Below are positions 16,272-24,931 of a stretch of 64,000 bases of DNA, one piece after another (position 1 is the first letter of the stretch; each line of letters begins with the position of its first letter). A model generated the notes under the pieces. It had not been told where the DNA came from and did no database searches. It saw only the letters and a program-made list of their open reading frames with translations. A program made the position numbers and the translations under genes. Where the stretch lies: assembly GCF_902859825.1 (NCBI RefSeq), contig NZ_CADIKB010000029.1, positions 25,199 through 89,198 on the forward strand. Direction: 5' to 3'. This DNA comes from Paraburkholderia phenoliruptrix. Its GTDB lineage: Bacteria; Pseudomonadota; Gammaproteobacteria; Burkholderiales; Burkholderiaceae.

Positions 16272-18086
16272 TCATTTTTCAGTGGCTCGGCGCGGGTCCT
16301 CATCGCCGCCGGTGGTCGCGACGTCGGCGTTCTTCGCGGTCAGCACCGCGGGCATCGACGGGTTTTCGGGCTGCGTGTAGCGCTCCTGCACGGCCGCCTT
16401 GATCCGCGCAAGGCTCGCGGCTGCATCGAGCGCGGCATCCTGCTCGATCTGCCGGGCCTGCGCCGCGAGATCAGGGTCGCCGATCTCCGTTTCGAACCAG
16501 CGCGAATAGTCGCCGCGCTCGCGGTGATACTGCCATGTGCCCGCATCGACACCTTCGGCAATCTCCACGAACAGCACGAGATTATGGGCGCGCAGATTCA
16601 GTGCGTGCTCGGGCCCACGGAAATAGAAACTGCGCTCGGGAATCAGCAGGCCTTCCGCGTATTTGCGCCGATGTCTGAGCCGGTGCTTGCTGCCCGGCTC
16701 GAGCCGGATCACGCCCTCGGGCGCCGGCTCGTCGAGGCGCCATAACAAAGCCTGCCCCGTTTCGAGCGCGGTTTCCTGAAGCTGCGGCACGGGCCGGCCC
16801 GTGGCCTTCGCGAGTTCCTGCACGGCCTTGCCGGCGCTCGGGCCCATCGCGAGCAGCAGATTCACCTGACGCAGAAAGGCGCCATCCAGTTGCTGCGGCG
16901 ACACCGTGATGGCGAGCGCCGTTTCCAGCGCCGCTGGAATGGTTTGGCTTGCGCCCGCCCATCCGGCCGGAAACAGATGATGCGCCTCGTCGAACACGAG
17001 CCAATGGGGCCGGCCGGTTCGCATGCGCAACTGCTGCACCTCGAGCAGCAGCGACGCGCAGAACGCGGGCCGCTCCGGCAACGGCACGCGCAGCAGATTC
17101 ACCGCCACCGCCGAACGCGGAGGACGCGCGAGCAGCTGCACGACTTCTTCGATCAGCGGCGCGGTGTGCGCGTCGCCGACTACGATCGTATCTTCGTCGT
17201 TCTGATAGTCGCCTTCCGGATCGATGATGCACAACTGCTGGTGCATGCCCGCGAGGCGCTCGAGCAAGCCGGCGCAGGCGGTCGACTTGCCGCATCCCGA
17301 TTCGCCGGCGAGCAGCACGACCGAACCGTGCGCGGGACAGTACAGGTTGGCGGGCTCGCTGGCGCCGCGCGCATGCCCGATCAGCACGCGGCTCTTCTGC
17401 GCCACGCTCGTGCGTTCGCGCAGGTCGTCCTTCACCAGCGCGTCCACCAGTTCGGCGACACCCGCCCCCGCCGCCTGGCTCGTCACCATATCGGCGTGCG
17501 CCTTCAGCGCGGGCAGCGCATTGGCGACCGCCACACCAAAACCGCAGGCGTCGAGGAGCGCGTGATCGTTCTCGGCGTCGCCTATTCCGGCCACGTTGAA
17601 GGCGGACAACGCCAGCTCGCTCAGCGCCTCCTGCAAGCCGCTCGCTTTGGAAATGCCGGGCGACACGATCATCACCGCGTCGCCGTTGAAAATGATCTGC
17701 AGACCGAGGCCGAGGTCGCGAATCGCGGCGAGCGCGATCTGCTCGGCGGGCTTCATCATCGCGACGAGCGTCTCGCTCACGCTGAAGTGGCGCAGACCGC
17801 GGCTTTTCAATTCGTCGACGAAAGCGGCCGGCGGCGGCGGGGCGAGCAGGCGCCGCGTGCCCGTCGAAGGCGTGTACAGCACGCCGCCGTTTTCCGCGAC
17901 GACTCGCGAAAACAGATCGAGCCGCGGACAGATAGCAAGCAGGTCGTCCATCTCGCGTCCGCTCACGAGGATGGCCTGGCGGCCCGAGGCGCGCAGGCGT
18001 TCGAGCGCGTCCCACGTCGAGTCGGCGACGCGTCCGTCGCAGGCGAGGGTGTTGTCGTAATCGGTCGCAATGGCAAAAAATCGCAT
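16272..18086 (-). CDS. HAD phosphatase fused to a HerA/FtsK-like ATPase, 604 aa
   Basis: Two enzymes in one chain. Residues 1-220 are a Cof/HAD-IIB phosphatase: motif I 'DYDNTL' (9-14), motif II 'SGREMDD', a lysine in 'GISKASGL', and motif IV 'GIGDAENDH' (167-175). Residues 235-520 are a P-loop ATPase with Walker A 'GESGCGKST' (261-269), an 'IIDPEGDY' segment as in HerA-type proteins, and Walker B 'LVFDEAHHL' (363-371). The substrate of either half is unknown. It lies 72 bases after the glycosyltransferase on the same strand, so the two are probably one operon and may act on the same sugar phosphate or polymer (inference). Confidence 0.85.
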   Translation of the reverse strand: MRFFAIATDYDNTLACDGRVADSTWDALERLRASGRQAILVSGREMDDLLAICPRLDLFSRVVAENGGVLYTPSTGTRRLLAPPPPAAFVDELKSRGLRHFSVSETLVAMMKPAEQIALAAIRDLGLGLQIIFNGDAVMIVSPGISKASGLQEALSELALSAFNVAGIGDAENDHALLDACGFGVAVANALPALKAHADMVTSQAAGAGVAELVDALVKDDLRERTSVAQKSRVLIGHARGASEPANLYCPAHGSVVLLAGESGCGKSTACAGLLERLAGMHQQLCIIDPEGDYQNDEDTIVVGDAHTAPLIEEVVQLLARPPRSAVAVNLLRVPLPERPAFCASLLLEVQQLRMRTGRPHWLVFDEAHHLFPAGWAGASQTIPAALETALAITVSPQQLDGAFLRQVNLLLAMGPSAGKAVQELAKATGRPVPQLQETALETGQALLWRLDEPAPEGVIRLEPGSKHRLRHRRKYAEGLLIPERSFYFRGPEHALNLRAHNLVLFVEIAEGVDAGTWQYHRERGDYSRWFETEIGDPDLAAQARQIEQDAALDAAASLARIKAAVQERYTQPENPSMPAVLTAKNADVATTGGDEDPRRATEK

Positions 18087-18158
18087 GAAAAGCGCTCCGT
18101 GTCTGGATTCGTTCGCGGTGTTCCGCGGTGCGGGTCCGCCCTGTTCTCGGGCTCCGCT

Positions 18159-19232
18159 TCAGTCCGTCTGAAGCGGTTGCGTATCGTGCGTGTTGGGGGT
18201 ATCGCGTGTGTCCGGCAGCATCGCTTCGTAAATGCCGGCGTATTGATCGACCATCCGCTCGACGGTGAAGCGGCGCTCGAAGGCCGCACGGCACGCGGCG
18301 CGACTGATGCTGTCGATCTTCGCGAGCGCGGCGACGGCGTCGTCGACGGATTGCACGAGAAAGCCCGTCACGCCGTGTTCGACGATTTCATGCGCGGCAC
18401 CGTGATCGAATGCGATGACCGGCGTGCCGCACGCGAGCGCCTCGATCATCACGAGGCCGAACGGCTCCGGCCAGTCGATCGGAAACAGCAAGGCGCGCGC
18501 CTGTCCGAGGAAATCGTTCTTGCACGAATCGTCGACTTCGCCGCAATACTCGACGTGCGGCAACTCGAATAGACCCGCGATTTCCTCTTCGAAATAGGCG
18601 CGGTCGCCATTGTCGATCTTCGCGGCGATGCGCAGAGGCACAGCCGCGCGCCGCGCAATCTCGATCGCGCGGTCGGGCCGCTTCACGGGCGAGATGCGGC
18701 CGAGAAAAGCTGCGTAATCGCCGGGCGTTTCATGAAAGCGCAGCAGATCCGCAGGCAGGCCATGATGAACTGTCGCGCGCCAGTTGAGCCAGGGCAGCGG
18801 CGTGCGTTGCGCGGCGGAGATCGAGACCACCGGCATGTCGGCGAATTGCCTGTAGAGCGTGCTCAGGCCGGGCACGTCGAGCCGCCAGTGCAAGGTGGTC
18901 AGCGCGGGGCAGCGTAAGCGGCGCGCGAACGGAAAGCTCTGGTAGTCCGTATGAAAATGGACAATGTCGAATTCGTCCGCGCGCCGCACCACTTCTTCGA
19001 GCATGGCGAAATGAAAAGCCTGCGGGTCGGCGGTATCTTCAATCAGGCGAATCGCACAGTCGCTTCCCGAGACGAGCCGCGCTCGCGTGCGCGAGTCGCC
19101 GCTTGCAAAGAGCGTGACGTCGTGGCCTCGCGCGACGAGCCCGTCCACGAGCCACGCCACCACTCTTTCGACGCCGCCATAAGCGACCGGCGGCACCCTC
19201 TCATACAGCGGCGAAACCTGCGCGATACGCAT
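18159..19232 (-). CDS. Glycosyltransferase family 4
   Basis: A 357-aa GT-B glycosyltransferase. The N-terminal domain begins 'MRIAQVSPLYERVPPVAYGG' and has the 'GGVERVV' acceptor loop. The C-terminal domain carries the family 4 nucleotide-sugar motif ('EPFGLVMIEALACGTPVIAF', with the paired Glu residues). The start is ATG 19232, since the sequence beyond it is not protein-like. The sugar donor and acceptor cannot be told. It is first in a two-gene operon with the HAD-ATPase fusion. Confidence 0.88.
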   Translation of the reverse strand: MRIAQVSPLYERVPPVAYGGVERVVAWLVDGLVARGHDVTLFASGDSRTRARLVSGSDCAIRLIEDTADPQAFHFAMLEEVVRRADEFDIVHFHTDYQSFPFARRLRCPALTTLHWRLDVPGLSTLYRQFADMPVVSISAAQRTPLPWLNWRATVHHGLPADLLRFHETPGDYAAFLGRISPVKRPDRAIEIARRAAVPLRIAAKIDNGDRAYFEEEIAGLFELPHVEYCGEVDDSCKNDFLGQARALLFPIDWPEPFGLVMIEALACGTPVIAFDHGAAHEIVEHGVTGFLVQSVDDAVAALAKIDSISRAACRAAFERRFTVERMVDQYAGIYEAMLPDTRDTPNTHDTQPLQTD

Positions 19233-19431
19233 GCCCTGCTCCGTTCGACGAACCGACGTCAGACGCGCCGCATGGTGCATGCCCGGCCCTGTCGCGCGTG
19301 AACCGCGCCACGTCGGGCCGATGGAAAAATGTACAGGCCGTCAATGAAATTAAGCGGTGCGCGCGGCACTTGCCATTCGGCAGTTGAATGAGCCTACACG
19401 CGCCGCGCACCGCGGTTGAGCTCACCTCGTG

Positions 19432-19698
19432 TTAACTGAGCGGCCTCGCGTAACCGTCGGCGGGCGCCGCGGGCTCGGCACGCTCCACGTGCTCGTCGAT
19501 CCATGCCGTCGCGCGCTCGCGGGCGAATTCGAGCGCCTCGTGCTCGTCGACGAAATCGCGATGAAACTCCATGTCGTGCGTATCGTCGCCCGAACTCACG
19601 CTGCCCGGCGTCACTTCGATCCGCGCATGCGCGACGATCATGCCGCCGTCGACACCTGCCGTCAGATGGACGATGCAGCCTCCGTATTCGAAATCCAT
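19432..19698 (-). CDS. Small conserved acidic protein, 88 aa
   Basis: Starts at ATG 19698 ('MDFEYGGCIVHLTAGVDGG'), with a GGGAGAGC site just upstream. It is acidic and soluble, with no membrane segment and no family recognised. The composition is normal for a real protein, unlike the Arg-rich reading upstream in the same frame. It follows the DUF2934-type gene on the same strand by 29 bases. Confidence 0.65.
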   Translation of the reverse strand: MDFEYGGCIVHLTAGVDGGMIVAHARIEVTPGSVSSGDDTHDMEFHRDFVDEHEALEFARERATAWIDEHVERAEPAAPADGYARPLS

Positions 19699-19727
19699 GA
19701 TGCTCTCCCGCGTGTCGTGTGATGCGG

Positions 19728-19991
19728 CTAGCTGCTGCCGGGCGCGTTGCCGGCGGCCTGCGCGCCCTCGTCGTCGCCGATGGCTTCCGCCGCGCGCCGC
19801 CCTTTGCCCGATTGATCGGAGGCCACCGCCGGCTCGGTGTCGCCCGACTCGCCTTCGGCTTCGATCTGCGCTTCGGCGCGTGCCCAGTAATCGTCGGCGC
19901 GTCCTTCGGGCGAGCCGTCGCTTTCCCACAGCTCGTACGCGCGCTTGCGAATACGGTCTTCGACGGTGGGTTCGTGAGGCAAGCCGTCCAT
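19728..19991 (-). CDS. DUF2934-like small protein, 87 aa
   Basis: Starts at ATG 19991. The segment 'RIRKRAYELWESDGSPEGRA' followed by 'DDYWARAEAQI' is the signature of the DUF2934 family of small proteins of unknown function. The C-terminal half is acidic and probably disordered. The TCCA/GGAGAC-type site just upstream supports this start over a longer frame reaching 20036. Confidence 0.75.
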   Translation of the reverse strand: MDGLPHEPTVEDRIRKRAYELWESDGSPEGRADDYWARAEAQIEAEGESGDTEPAVASDQSGKGRRAAEAIGDDEGAQAAGNAPGSS

Positions 19992-20174
19992 GGCAGTCTC
20001 CAAACGTTCGTGGTCAGTTGAACGCGCGTACGCCATGCGGCGCCGCGCCGGTCATGGAGCAAAGCGCGTTCCCATGCGTCGCGTGCCGGCGCATTTCGTC
20101 GCGAAGGCGATAAGGCACTCCGCGCGGGCCGGGTTGCGTGCGCCGTCGCGCTCGCCGCGCGCTGCACCTGTCGT

Positions 20175-20180
20175 TATAAT
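20175..20180 (+). promoter_or_regulatory. Likely -10 element of the DeoR regulator gene
   Basis: A perfect TATAAT 64 bases before the ATG at 20244, in otherwise GC-rich DNA. Directly after it lies the small inverted repeat GTTT-cagc-AAAC (20182-20193), which would sit over the transcription start and may be an autoregulatory site. Confidence 0.5.
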
Positions 20181-20243
20181 CGTTTCAGCAAACATGATTA
20201 AAACCTAACGTCGTTCACACACTCTTCACGCGCCAGGACCTCC

Positions 20244-20978
20244 ATGCTCAAACCCGATCGCCTTCGCGCTCTGGCCGACGCGCTGACACGGCAAAACGTG
20301 ATGCGCCTGCGCGATGCCGCCGCCCTGCTCGGCGTCTCCGAAATGACGGTGCGCCGCGACATTGCCGCGAATGCGGATCGCTTCACGTATCTGGGCGGCT
20401 ATATCGTCAGTGCCACCGACGTGCCGAATAACGCCGGCAACGCCGGTTATTCGCTGGAGCAGGAAAAGGATCACTTCGCGCAGGCCAAGGCGGAGGCGTC
20501 GGCCATTGCCGCGGGATTGATCGGCAACAACGAAACGCTTTTCATCGATTGCGGCACGACACTCGTGGCGCTCGCCCGGCTCATTCCGCCCGAGCGCCAT
20601 GTCACCGTGGTGTGTTATTCGCTGAATGTCGCCGAGGTGTTGCGCCGCAAACCGAACGTGCGGATGATCCTGCTCGGCGGCGTCTACGTGCCTTCGTCGG
20701 ATTCGTTCGCGGGCGAGGAAAGCCTCGAGATGCTGCGCCGCATGGGCATCAACAAGGCGTTTATTTCGGCGGGCGGCGTGGACCCCGCGCGCGGCGTGAC
20801 CTGCTGGAACTTCCATGAAGTCGCGGTGAAGCAGGCGGCCATGGCGAGTGCCGTCGAACGGCATCTGGTGGTCGACAGAAGCAAATTCGGCGTGGTCAAG
20901 GCCGTGCGCTTTTCACAGATCGAAGACTTCGACTCGATCATCACCGAAGAGGGCCGGCAGGCGCGCAAGCGCCAATAG
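20244..20978 (+). CDS. DeoR-family transcriptional regulator
   Basis: A 244-aa sugar-responsive repressor. The N-terminal winged helix ('RLRDAAALLGVSEMTVRRDI') is followed by the DeoR C-terminal sugar-phosphate sensor ('IDCGTTLVALARLIP', 'LLGGVY', 'GINKAFISAGGVD', 'VDRSKFG'). It is convergent with the end of the deoxyribose-type operon (21048-30531) and is the obvious candidate regulator of it; the effector would then be deoxyribose-5-phosphate or a related sugar phosphate (inference from family and position). The start ATG has AGGA upstream. Confidence 0.88.
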   Translation: MLKPDRLRALADALTRQNVMRLRDAAALLGVSEMTVRRDIAANADRFTYLGGYIVSATDVPNNAGNAGYSLEQEKDHFAQAKAEASAIAAGLIGNNETLFIDCGTTLVALARLIPPERHVTVVCYSLNVAEVLRRKPNVRMILLGGVYVPSSDSFAGEESLEMLRRMGINKAFISAGGVDPARGVTCWNFHEVAVKQAAMASAVERHLVVDRSKFGVVKAVRFSQIEDFDSIITEEGRQARKRQ

Positions 20979-20997
20979 CCGGCTATCGGCGCACTAT

Positions 20998-21015
20998 GCA
21001 CGGGTTCGCCCGTGC
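20998..21015. terminator. Hairpin between convergent deoR-type gene and permease
   Basis: GCACGGG-TTCG-CCCGTGC, a perfect 7-bp stem with a four-base loop, sits 20 bases after the regulator stop and 33 bases after the permease end on the other strand. It has no T-run, so intrinsic termination is uncertain. Confidence 0.4.
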
Positions 21016-21047
21016 CTGTGCGGCGGCGATCCTCCGGCCGCGGCGCC

Positions 21048-22154
21048 TCAGCTCTTGCGCTGCAGTGCGAACAGCGTACCGGCCAGCAGAATGAACGCGC
21101 CGATAATCACCTTCTGCCAGGTGCTCGGCACACCCACGAGAATCAGCACGCTCTTGATGAGCGTGACGAGCACGACGCCGAGCAAGGTGCCCACCACCGT
21201 GCCTGTGCCGCCCGTAATGCGTGCACCGCCGAGAATGACCGCGGCGATCACGTCCAGCTCCGAGCCCACGAGGTCGAACGGATTCGCGAGGCGGTTGTTC
21301 GACACGTGCAGAATGCCCGCGATGCCGGCGAGCATGCCGGTATAGCCGAACACGAACAGATGGATCGCGCGCAGGTTGTAGCCGAGCCGCTCGGCGATGG
21401 CGAGCGAGCCGCCCATCGCGTAGACGCCGCGTCCCATCATCGTGCGATTGAGCAGCCACCAGGTGACGAGCGCCGCGGCGACGAGCGCCAGCACCGAGGC
21501 CGGCAGCACCGCGCGCAGTCCGTCAGCGGTGTGATAGAAAAAGAGCGGAATGCGGCCGAAGTGATCCATGCTGTGCGGAATGTTCATGAAGAACGTCGTG
21601 CCGATGAACGTCAGCAGCAAGCCGCGATACAGGTATTGCGTGCCGATCGTGACGATCAGCGAAGGCGCTTTCAGCCTATGCACGAGCAGCCCGTTGACGA
21701 CGCCGAGCACTACACCGCCCAACGCACCCGTGACGAGGATCAACGCGAACGGCGCATCCGGCCACCAGGCGAACACAGCCTTGGTGATGCCGTACATGGT
21801 CAGCGCGGCAATCGCGGTGAAGGAGACGTCGATGCCGCCCGAGGCGAGCACGACGAGCGTGCCGAGCGCGAACAGCGACATCGTGGTCGCCGAATGCAGC
21901 AGATCAAAGAGCGTCGCGAACTGAAAGAAGCGCGGATTGATTGCACCGACGATCAGACACGTCACCACGATCAGCGCGACGGTGAACCACTCGGGATTGC
22001 GCGCGAGCCTCATGCGCAAACCTCGCGGTTCGGCGCTCGGCGCGATTTCGACGACATTCGGAGTGCTCATGGTCTGCTTGATGGACGAGTCAACGGACGA
22101 GTCGATAGGCGAATCGATGGACGAGTCGATGCGCGGCTGGATGCGCGAGTTCAT
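21048..22154 (-). CDS. Sugar ABC transporter permease (RbsC/LsrC type)
   Basis: An inner-membrane permease of a CUT2/ribose-type importer, 368 aa with about nine hydrophobic segments and the EAA-like loop near 'GRGVYAMGGSLAIAERLGYN'. It is last in the operon, 24 bases after the ATPase gene. The N-terminus is odd: four copies of (I/V)DS(S/P), encoded by a 12-bp tandem repeat (22084-22131). An ATG at 22070 after the repeat would give a normal-length permease; neither start has a strong ribosome-binding site. Confidence 0.88.
   Translation of the reverse strand: MNSRIQPRIDSSIDSPIDSSVDSSIKQTMSTPNVVEIAPSAEPRGLRMRLARNPEWFTVALIVVTCLIVGAINPRFFQFATLFDLLHSATTMSLFALGTLVVLASGGIDVSFTAIAALTMYGITKAVFAWWPDAPFALILVTGALGGVVLGVVNGLLVHRLKAPSLIVTIGTQYLYRGLLLTFIGTTFFMNIPHSMDHFGRIPLFFYHTADGLRAVLPASVLALVAAALVTWWLLNRTMMGRGVYAMGGSLAIAERLGYNLRAIHLFVFGYTGMLAGIAGILHVSNNRLANPFDLVGSELDVIAAVILGGARITGGTGTVVGTLLGVVLVTLIKSVLILVGVPSTWQKVIIGAFILLAGTLFALQRKS
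22084..22131. repeat. 12-bp tandem repeat in the permease N-terminus
   Basis: Four units of GACGAGTCGATG with one to three changes each, phase-locked to codons so copy number could change without a frameshift. It encodes Ile/Val-Asp-Ser-Ser/Pro repeats. Confidence 0.8.
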
Positions 22155-22178
22155 GGCGGTTTGGCGTCCTTACTTCCT

Positions 22179-23738
22179 CTAGGCCGCTTCGGAAAGCAGC
22201 GCGTGGTACAGATCGGCCTCGCTCAATGCGTCCGCGCGATACTCGGCGGCCACGCGGCCCTTCTTCATCATCAGAATGCGGTCGCAGTTCTGCAGCAGCT
22301 CCGGCAGGTCGTCGCTGATCAGAATAATGCCGATGCCGCGCTGCGAGAGCCGCTGCATGATCCGATAGATGATGTCCTTCGAACCCACGTCGACGCCGAC
22401 CGTCGGGCCGTGCAGGATCAACACGCGCGGGTCGATGGCGAGCCAGCGGCCGATCAGCACACGCTGCTGGTTGCCGCCCGACAGCGACTGCACCGGCTTG
22501 TCGACACCCGGCGTCGCGATCTGCAGATCCTTCACGGTCTGCACGGCAAGCGCCTCGGCACGCGTGCGGTCGATTTGGCCGAAGCGGTCGCGCAGGCTCG
22601 AGATCATCGCGGTGATCACGTTGTCGCGAATCGGTTTGTCGAGGAACAGCCCTTCGTTCAGGCGGTCTTCCGGCACATAGCCGATGCGGTGCCGCTTCGC
22701 GTCGGACGGCGTGCGCAGCGCAATACGTTTGCCGTCGAGCAGCACCGCGCCCGACTGCGCGGGCGCGACGCCCGCCAACGCGCGCGCCAGTTCGTTGCGG
22801 CCCGAATCGAGTAGACCGGTCACGCCGAGAATCTCGCCGCCGTGCAGCTTGAAAGCGACGTCGCTGAACTGGCCTGCGCGCGTGAAGTTGCGCACGTCGA
22901 GCACGACGTCCTCGGCATGCGCGCCTTCGCGATACCGCTCGTTCGACAGATGGCGCCCCGTCATCAGTTCGCTGATTTGCGCCTTGGTGAACTGCGCGAT
23001 CGGCCCTTGCGCCATTTTCTGCCCGTCGCGCAGCACGATCACTTCGCCACCTATTGCATAGCATTCGTCGAGCTTGTGGCTCACGAACAGCACCGTCACG
23101 CCCTGCGCGCGCAGATTGGCGAGCACGGCAATCAGGTTGTCCACTTCCTTTTGTGTGAGCGACGTGGTCGGCTCGTCCATGATGACGAATTTCGCCTCGC
23201 TCGCAATCGCACGCGCAATGGCCACCAGTTGTCGCGTAGCGAGCGGCAGCTGTTCGATGAGCGTCGCCTGGAAATCCGCGTTGCCGGGCAGGCCCACTGC
23301 TTCGAGCGCGCGTGCAGCCGTGGCGGCAAGGACGCGGCGATCGAAAGTACGCGCGAGCCGCCCTTCGTGCGTGGCGAGTTCCGACGTGAGCGCAACGTTT
23401 TCCGCGACGCTCATGTTGGGCAGCAGCGACAGATCCTGATACACGGTTTCGATGCCGGCCGCGAGCGCCTCCAGCGCGGAGAGCCGCGCATGCGGCACGC
23501 CTTCGATCACGAGTTGCCCTTCATCGGGCGGCTGCGCGCCGGAAATGATCTTGATCAGCGTGCTCTTGCCGCAGCCGTTTTCGCCGAGCAGGTGATAAAT
23601 TTGCCCGCGCTCGAACGCGAGGCTCACGCCGCGCAACGCATGCACGCCGGTAAAGCGTTTATGCACGCCCACCACCTCCAGGAACGGCTGCGAGGACTGC
23701 GACGGCGGCGCGAAAGAGACGTCTTCTTGATTCATCAT
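22179..23738 (-). CDS. Sugar ABC transporter ATP-binding protein (two ABC domains)
   Basis: A 519-aa tandem ATPase of the RbsA/MglA class that energises sugar import. The first domain has Walker A 'GENGCGKST' near residue 55 and Walker B 'FVIMDEPTTSL'. The second has a degenerate Walker A region ('GVTGLLDSGRNELARAL') and the signature 'LSGGNQQRVLIGRWL', a normal pattern for this class. It lies between the binding-protein gene (upstream) and the second permease (downstream) on the same strand. Confidence 0.93.
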   Translation of the reverse strand: MMNQEDVSFAPPSQSSQPFLEVVGVHKRFTGVHALRGVSLAFERGQIYHLLGENGCGKSTLIKIISGAQPPDEGQLVIEGVPHARLSALEALAAGIETVYQDLSLLPNMSVAENVALTSELATHEGRLARTFDRRVLAATAARALEAVGLPGNADFQATLIEQLPLATRQLVAIARAIASEAKFVIMDEPTTSLTQKEVDNLIAVLANLRAQGVTVLFVSHKLDECYAIGGEVIVLRDGQKMAQGPIAQFTKAQISELMTGRHLSNERYREGAHAEDVVLDVRNFTRAGQFSDVAFKLHGGEILGVTGLLDSGRNELARALAGVAPAQSGAVLLDGKRIALRTPSDAKRHRIGYVPEDRLNEGLFLDKPIRDNVITAMISSLRDRFGQIDRTRAEALAVQTVKDLQIATPGVDKPVQSLSGGNQQRVLIGRWLAIDPRVLILHGPTVGVDVGSKDIIYRIMQRLSQRGIGIILISDDLPELLQNCDRILMMKKGRVAAEYRADALSEADLYHALLSEAA

Positions 23739-23794
23739 GATGAGTCGCGGTGCCGAGGCGTGCCTATCGACACGCCTCGAAGTGAACAGCGGAA

Positions 23795-24799
23795 TCAGAA
23801 CGGATACTGCTTATAGTTCGACTTGTCGACGTTCACCCAGCCCTGGCCGCGCACGATAATGCCCTTGCCTGGCCCTTTGGCGACCGTGACCTTCGTGTAG
23901 CCCGGAATGCCGAGGTCCGCGCCGTTCTCGACCGTCTTGCCGTCCACCAGCATCTTCGCGACCTTGTTCATCGCGATGCCGGCGAGCTTCGGATCCCAGA
24001 ACGCGATGCCGTTGATCGCGCCGCTTTCGAGGAATTTGCCGGCCTCGTTGGGCAGACCCGTGCCGTACACGCAGATCTTGCCTTGCATGCCCGCCTCTTC
24101 CACCGCACGGCCGATGCCGATCACATCGAGCGAGGACGAGCCCTGGAAGCCCTTCAGATCCGGATGCTTGCGCAGCACTTCTTTCGCGACTTCATAGGCG
24201 CGCTCGCCGTCGTTGTTGGTTTCGAGCTTCGGCTCCACGAGGTTCATCTTGGGGTACTTCGCCTTCGCATTGCCGATGCCGCCGTCGGCCCATTGCACCT
24301 GCGAGCGGCTGCCGAGCGAGCCCACCAGTACCGCCCACTTGCCTTCGTCGTGCATGCACGACGCGAGCCGCTCGTTCAGGCCTGCGCCATAGGCGGTGTT
24401 GTCGAACGCCTCGATGTCGACCATGGTGTTCTTCGCGTTGTCCGCTTCATGCGTGACGACCTTGATGCCGCGGTCCATCGCTTTCTTGAGCGCCGGCTCG
24501 AGCGTCGGCGGATCGTAGGGCACCACCGCAATCGCGGTGACCTTCTTCGCGATCAGGTCTTCGATGATCTTCAGTTGCTGCGCCGCGTCCGCGCGGCCCG
24601 GACCCGTCTGGTAAGCGCTCACGCCCGGGTTGTCTTTCGCGAATTCCTTGACGCCTTCGTCCATCCGGTTGAACCAGTTGATGCCCGTCACCTTCACGAC
24701 CGTGACGATGGTCTCGTTGGTGGCAGCCTGTGCCGCGGCGATCGCGCCTACCGCCACTGCGCCTGCTGCAATCGCGGCACCCAGTCGAGTCAGTTTCAT
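23795..24799 (-). CDS. Sugar ABC transporter periplasmic binding protein (RhaS/LsrB-like)
   Basis: A 334-aa binding protein with a signal peptide (residues 1-25, ending 'AAAQA') and a type-1 periplasmic fold. Family features include 'KVTGINWFNRMDEGVKEF', 'AIAVVPYDPPTLEPAL', 'GIKVVTHEAD' and 'GFQGSSSLDVIG'. Automatic annotation often labels this class an autoinducer-2 binder. In this operon with deoC and a sugar kinase, a deoxyribose-like or related pentose ligand is more likely (inference). AAAGGAG precedes the ATG at 24799, the best such site in the operon, as suits an abundant binding protein. Confidence 0.92.
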   Translation of the reverse strand: MKLTRLGAAIAAGAVAVGAIAAAQAATNETIVTVVKVTGINWFNRMDEGVKEFAKDNPGVSAYQTGPGRADAAQQLKIIEDLIAKKVTAIAVVPYDPPTLEPALKKAMDRGIKVVTHEADNAKNTMVDIEAFDNTAYGAGLNERLASCMHDEGKWAVLVGSLGSRSQVQWADGGIGNAKAKYPKMNLVEPKLETNNDGERAYEVAKEVLRKHPDLKGFQGSSSLDVIGIGRAVEEAGMQGKICVYGTGLPNEAGKFLESGAINGIAFWDPKLAGIAMNKVAKMLVDGKTVENGADLGIPGYTKVTVAKGPGKGIIVRGQGWVNVDKSNYKQYPF

Positions 24800-24931
24800 G
24801 CAATGTCTCCTTTATCGTTCGATGTCGCCCGTGCTGGCCGTGTCAGCCGTCGCGAACAGGCAGGGCACCCTGTTCGCCTCGATCGTTGCCTTTGCCTTTG
24901 CCTTGCCTTTGCCGTTACTCCGCTGGCGTGC

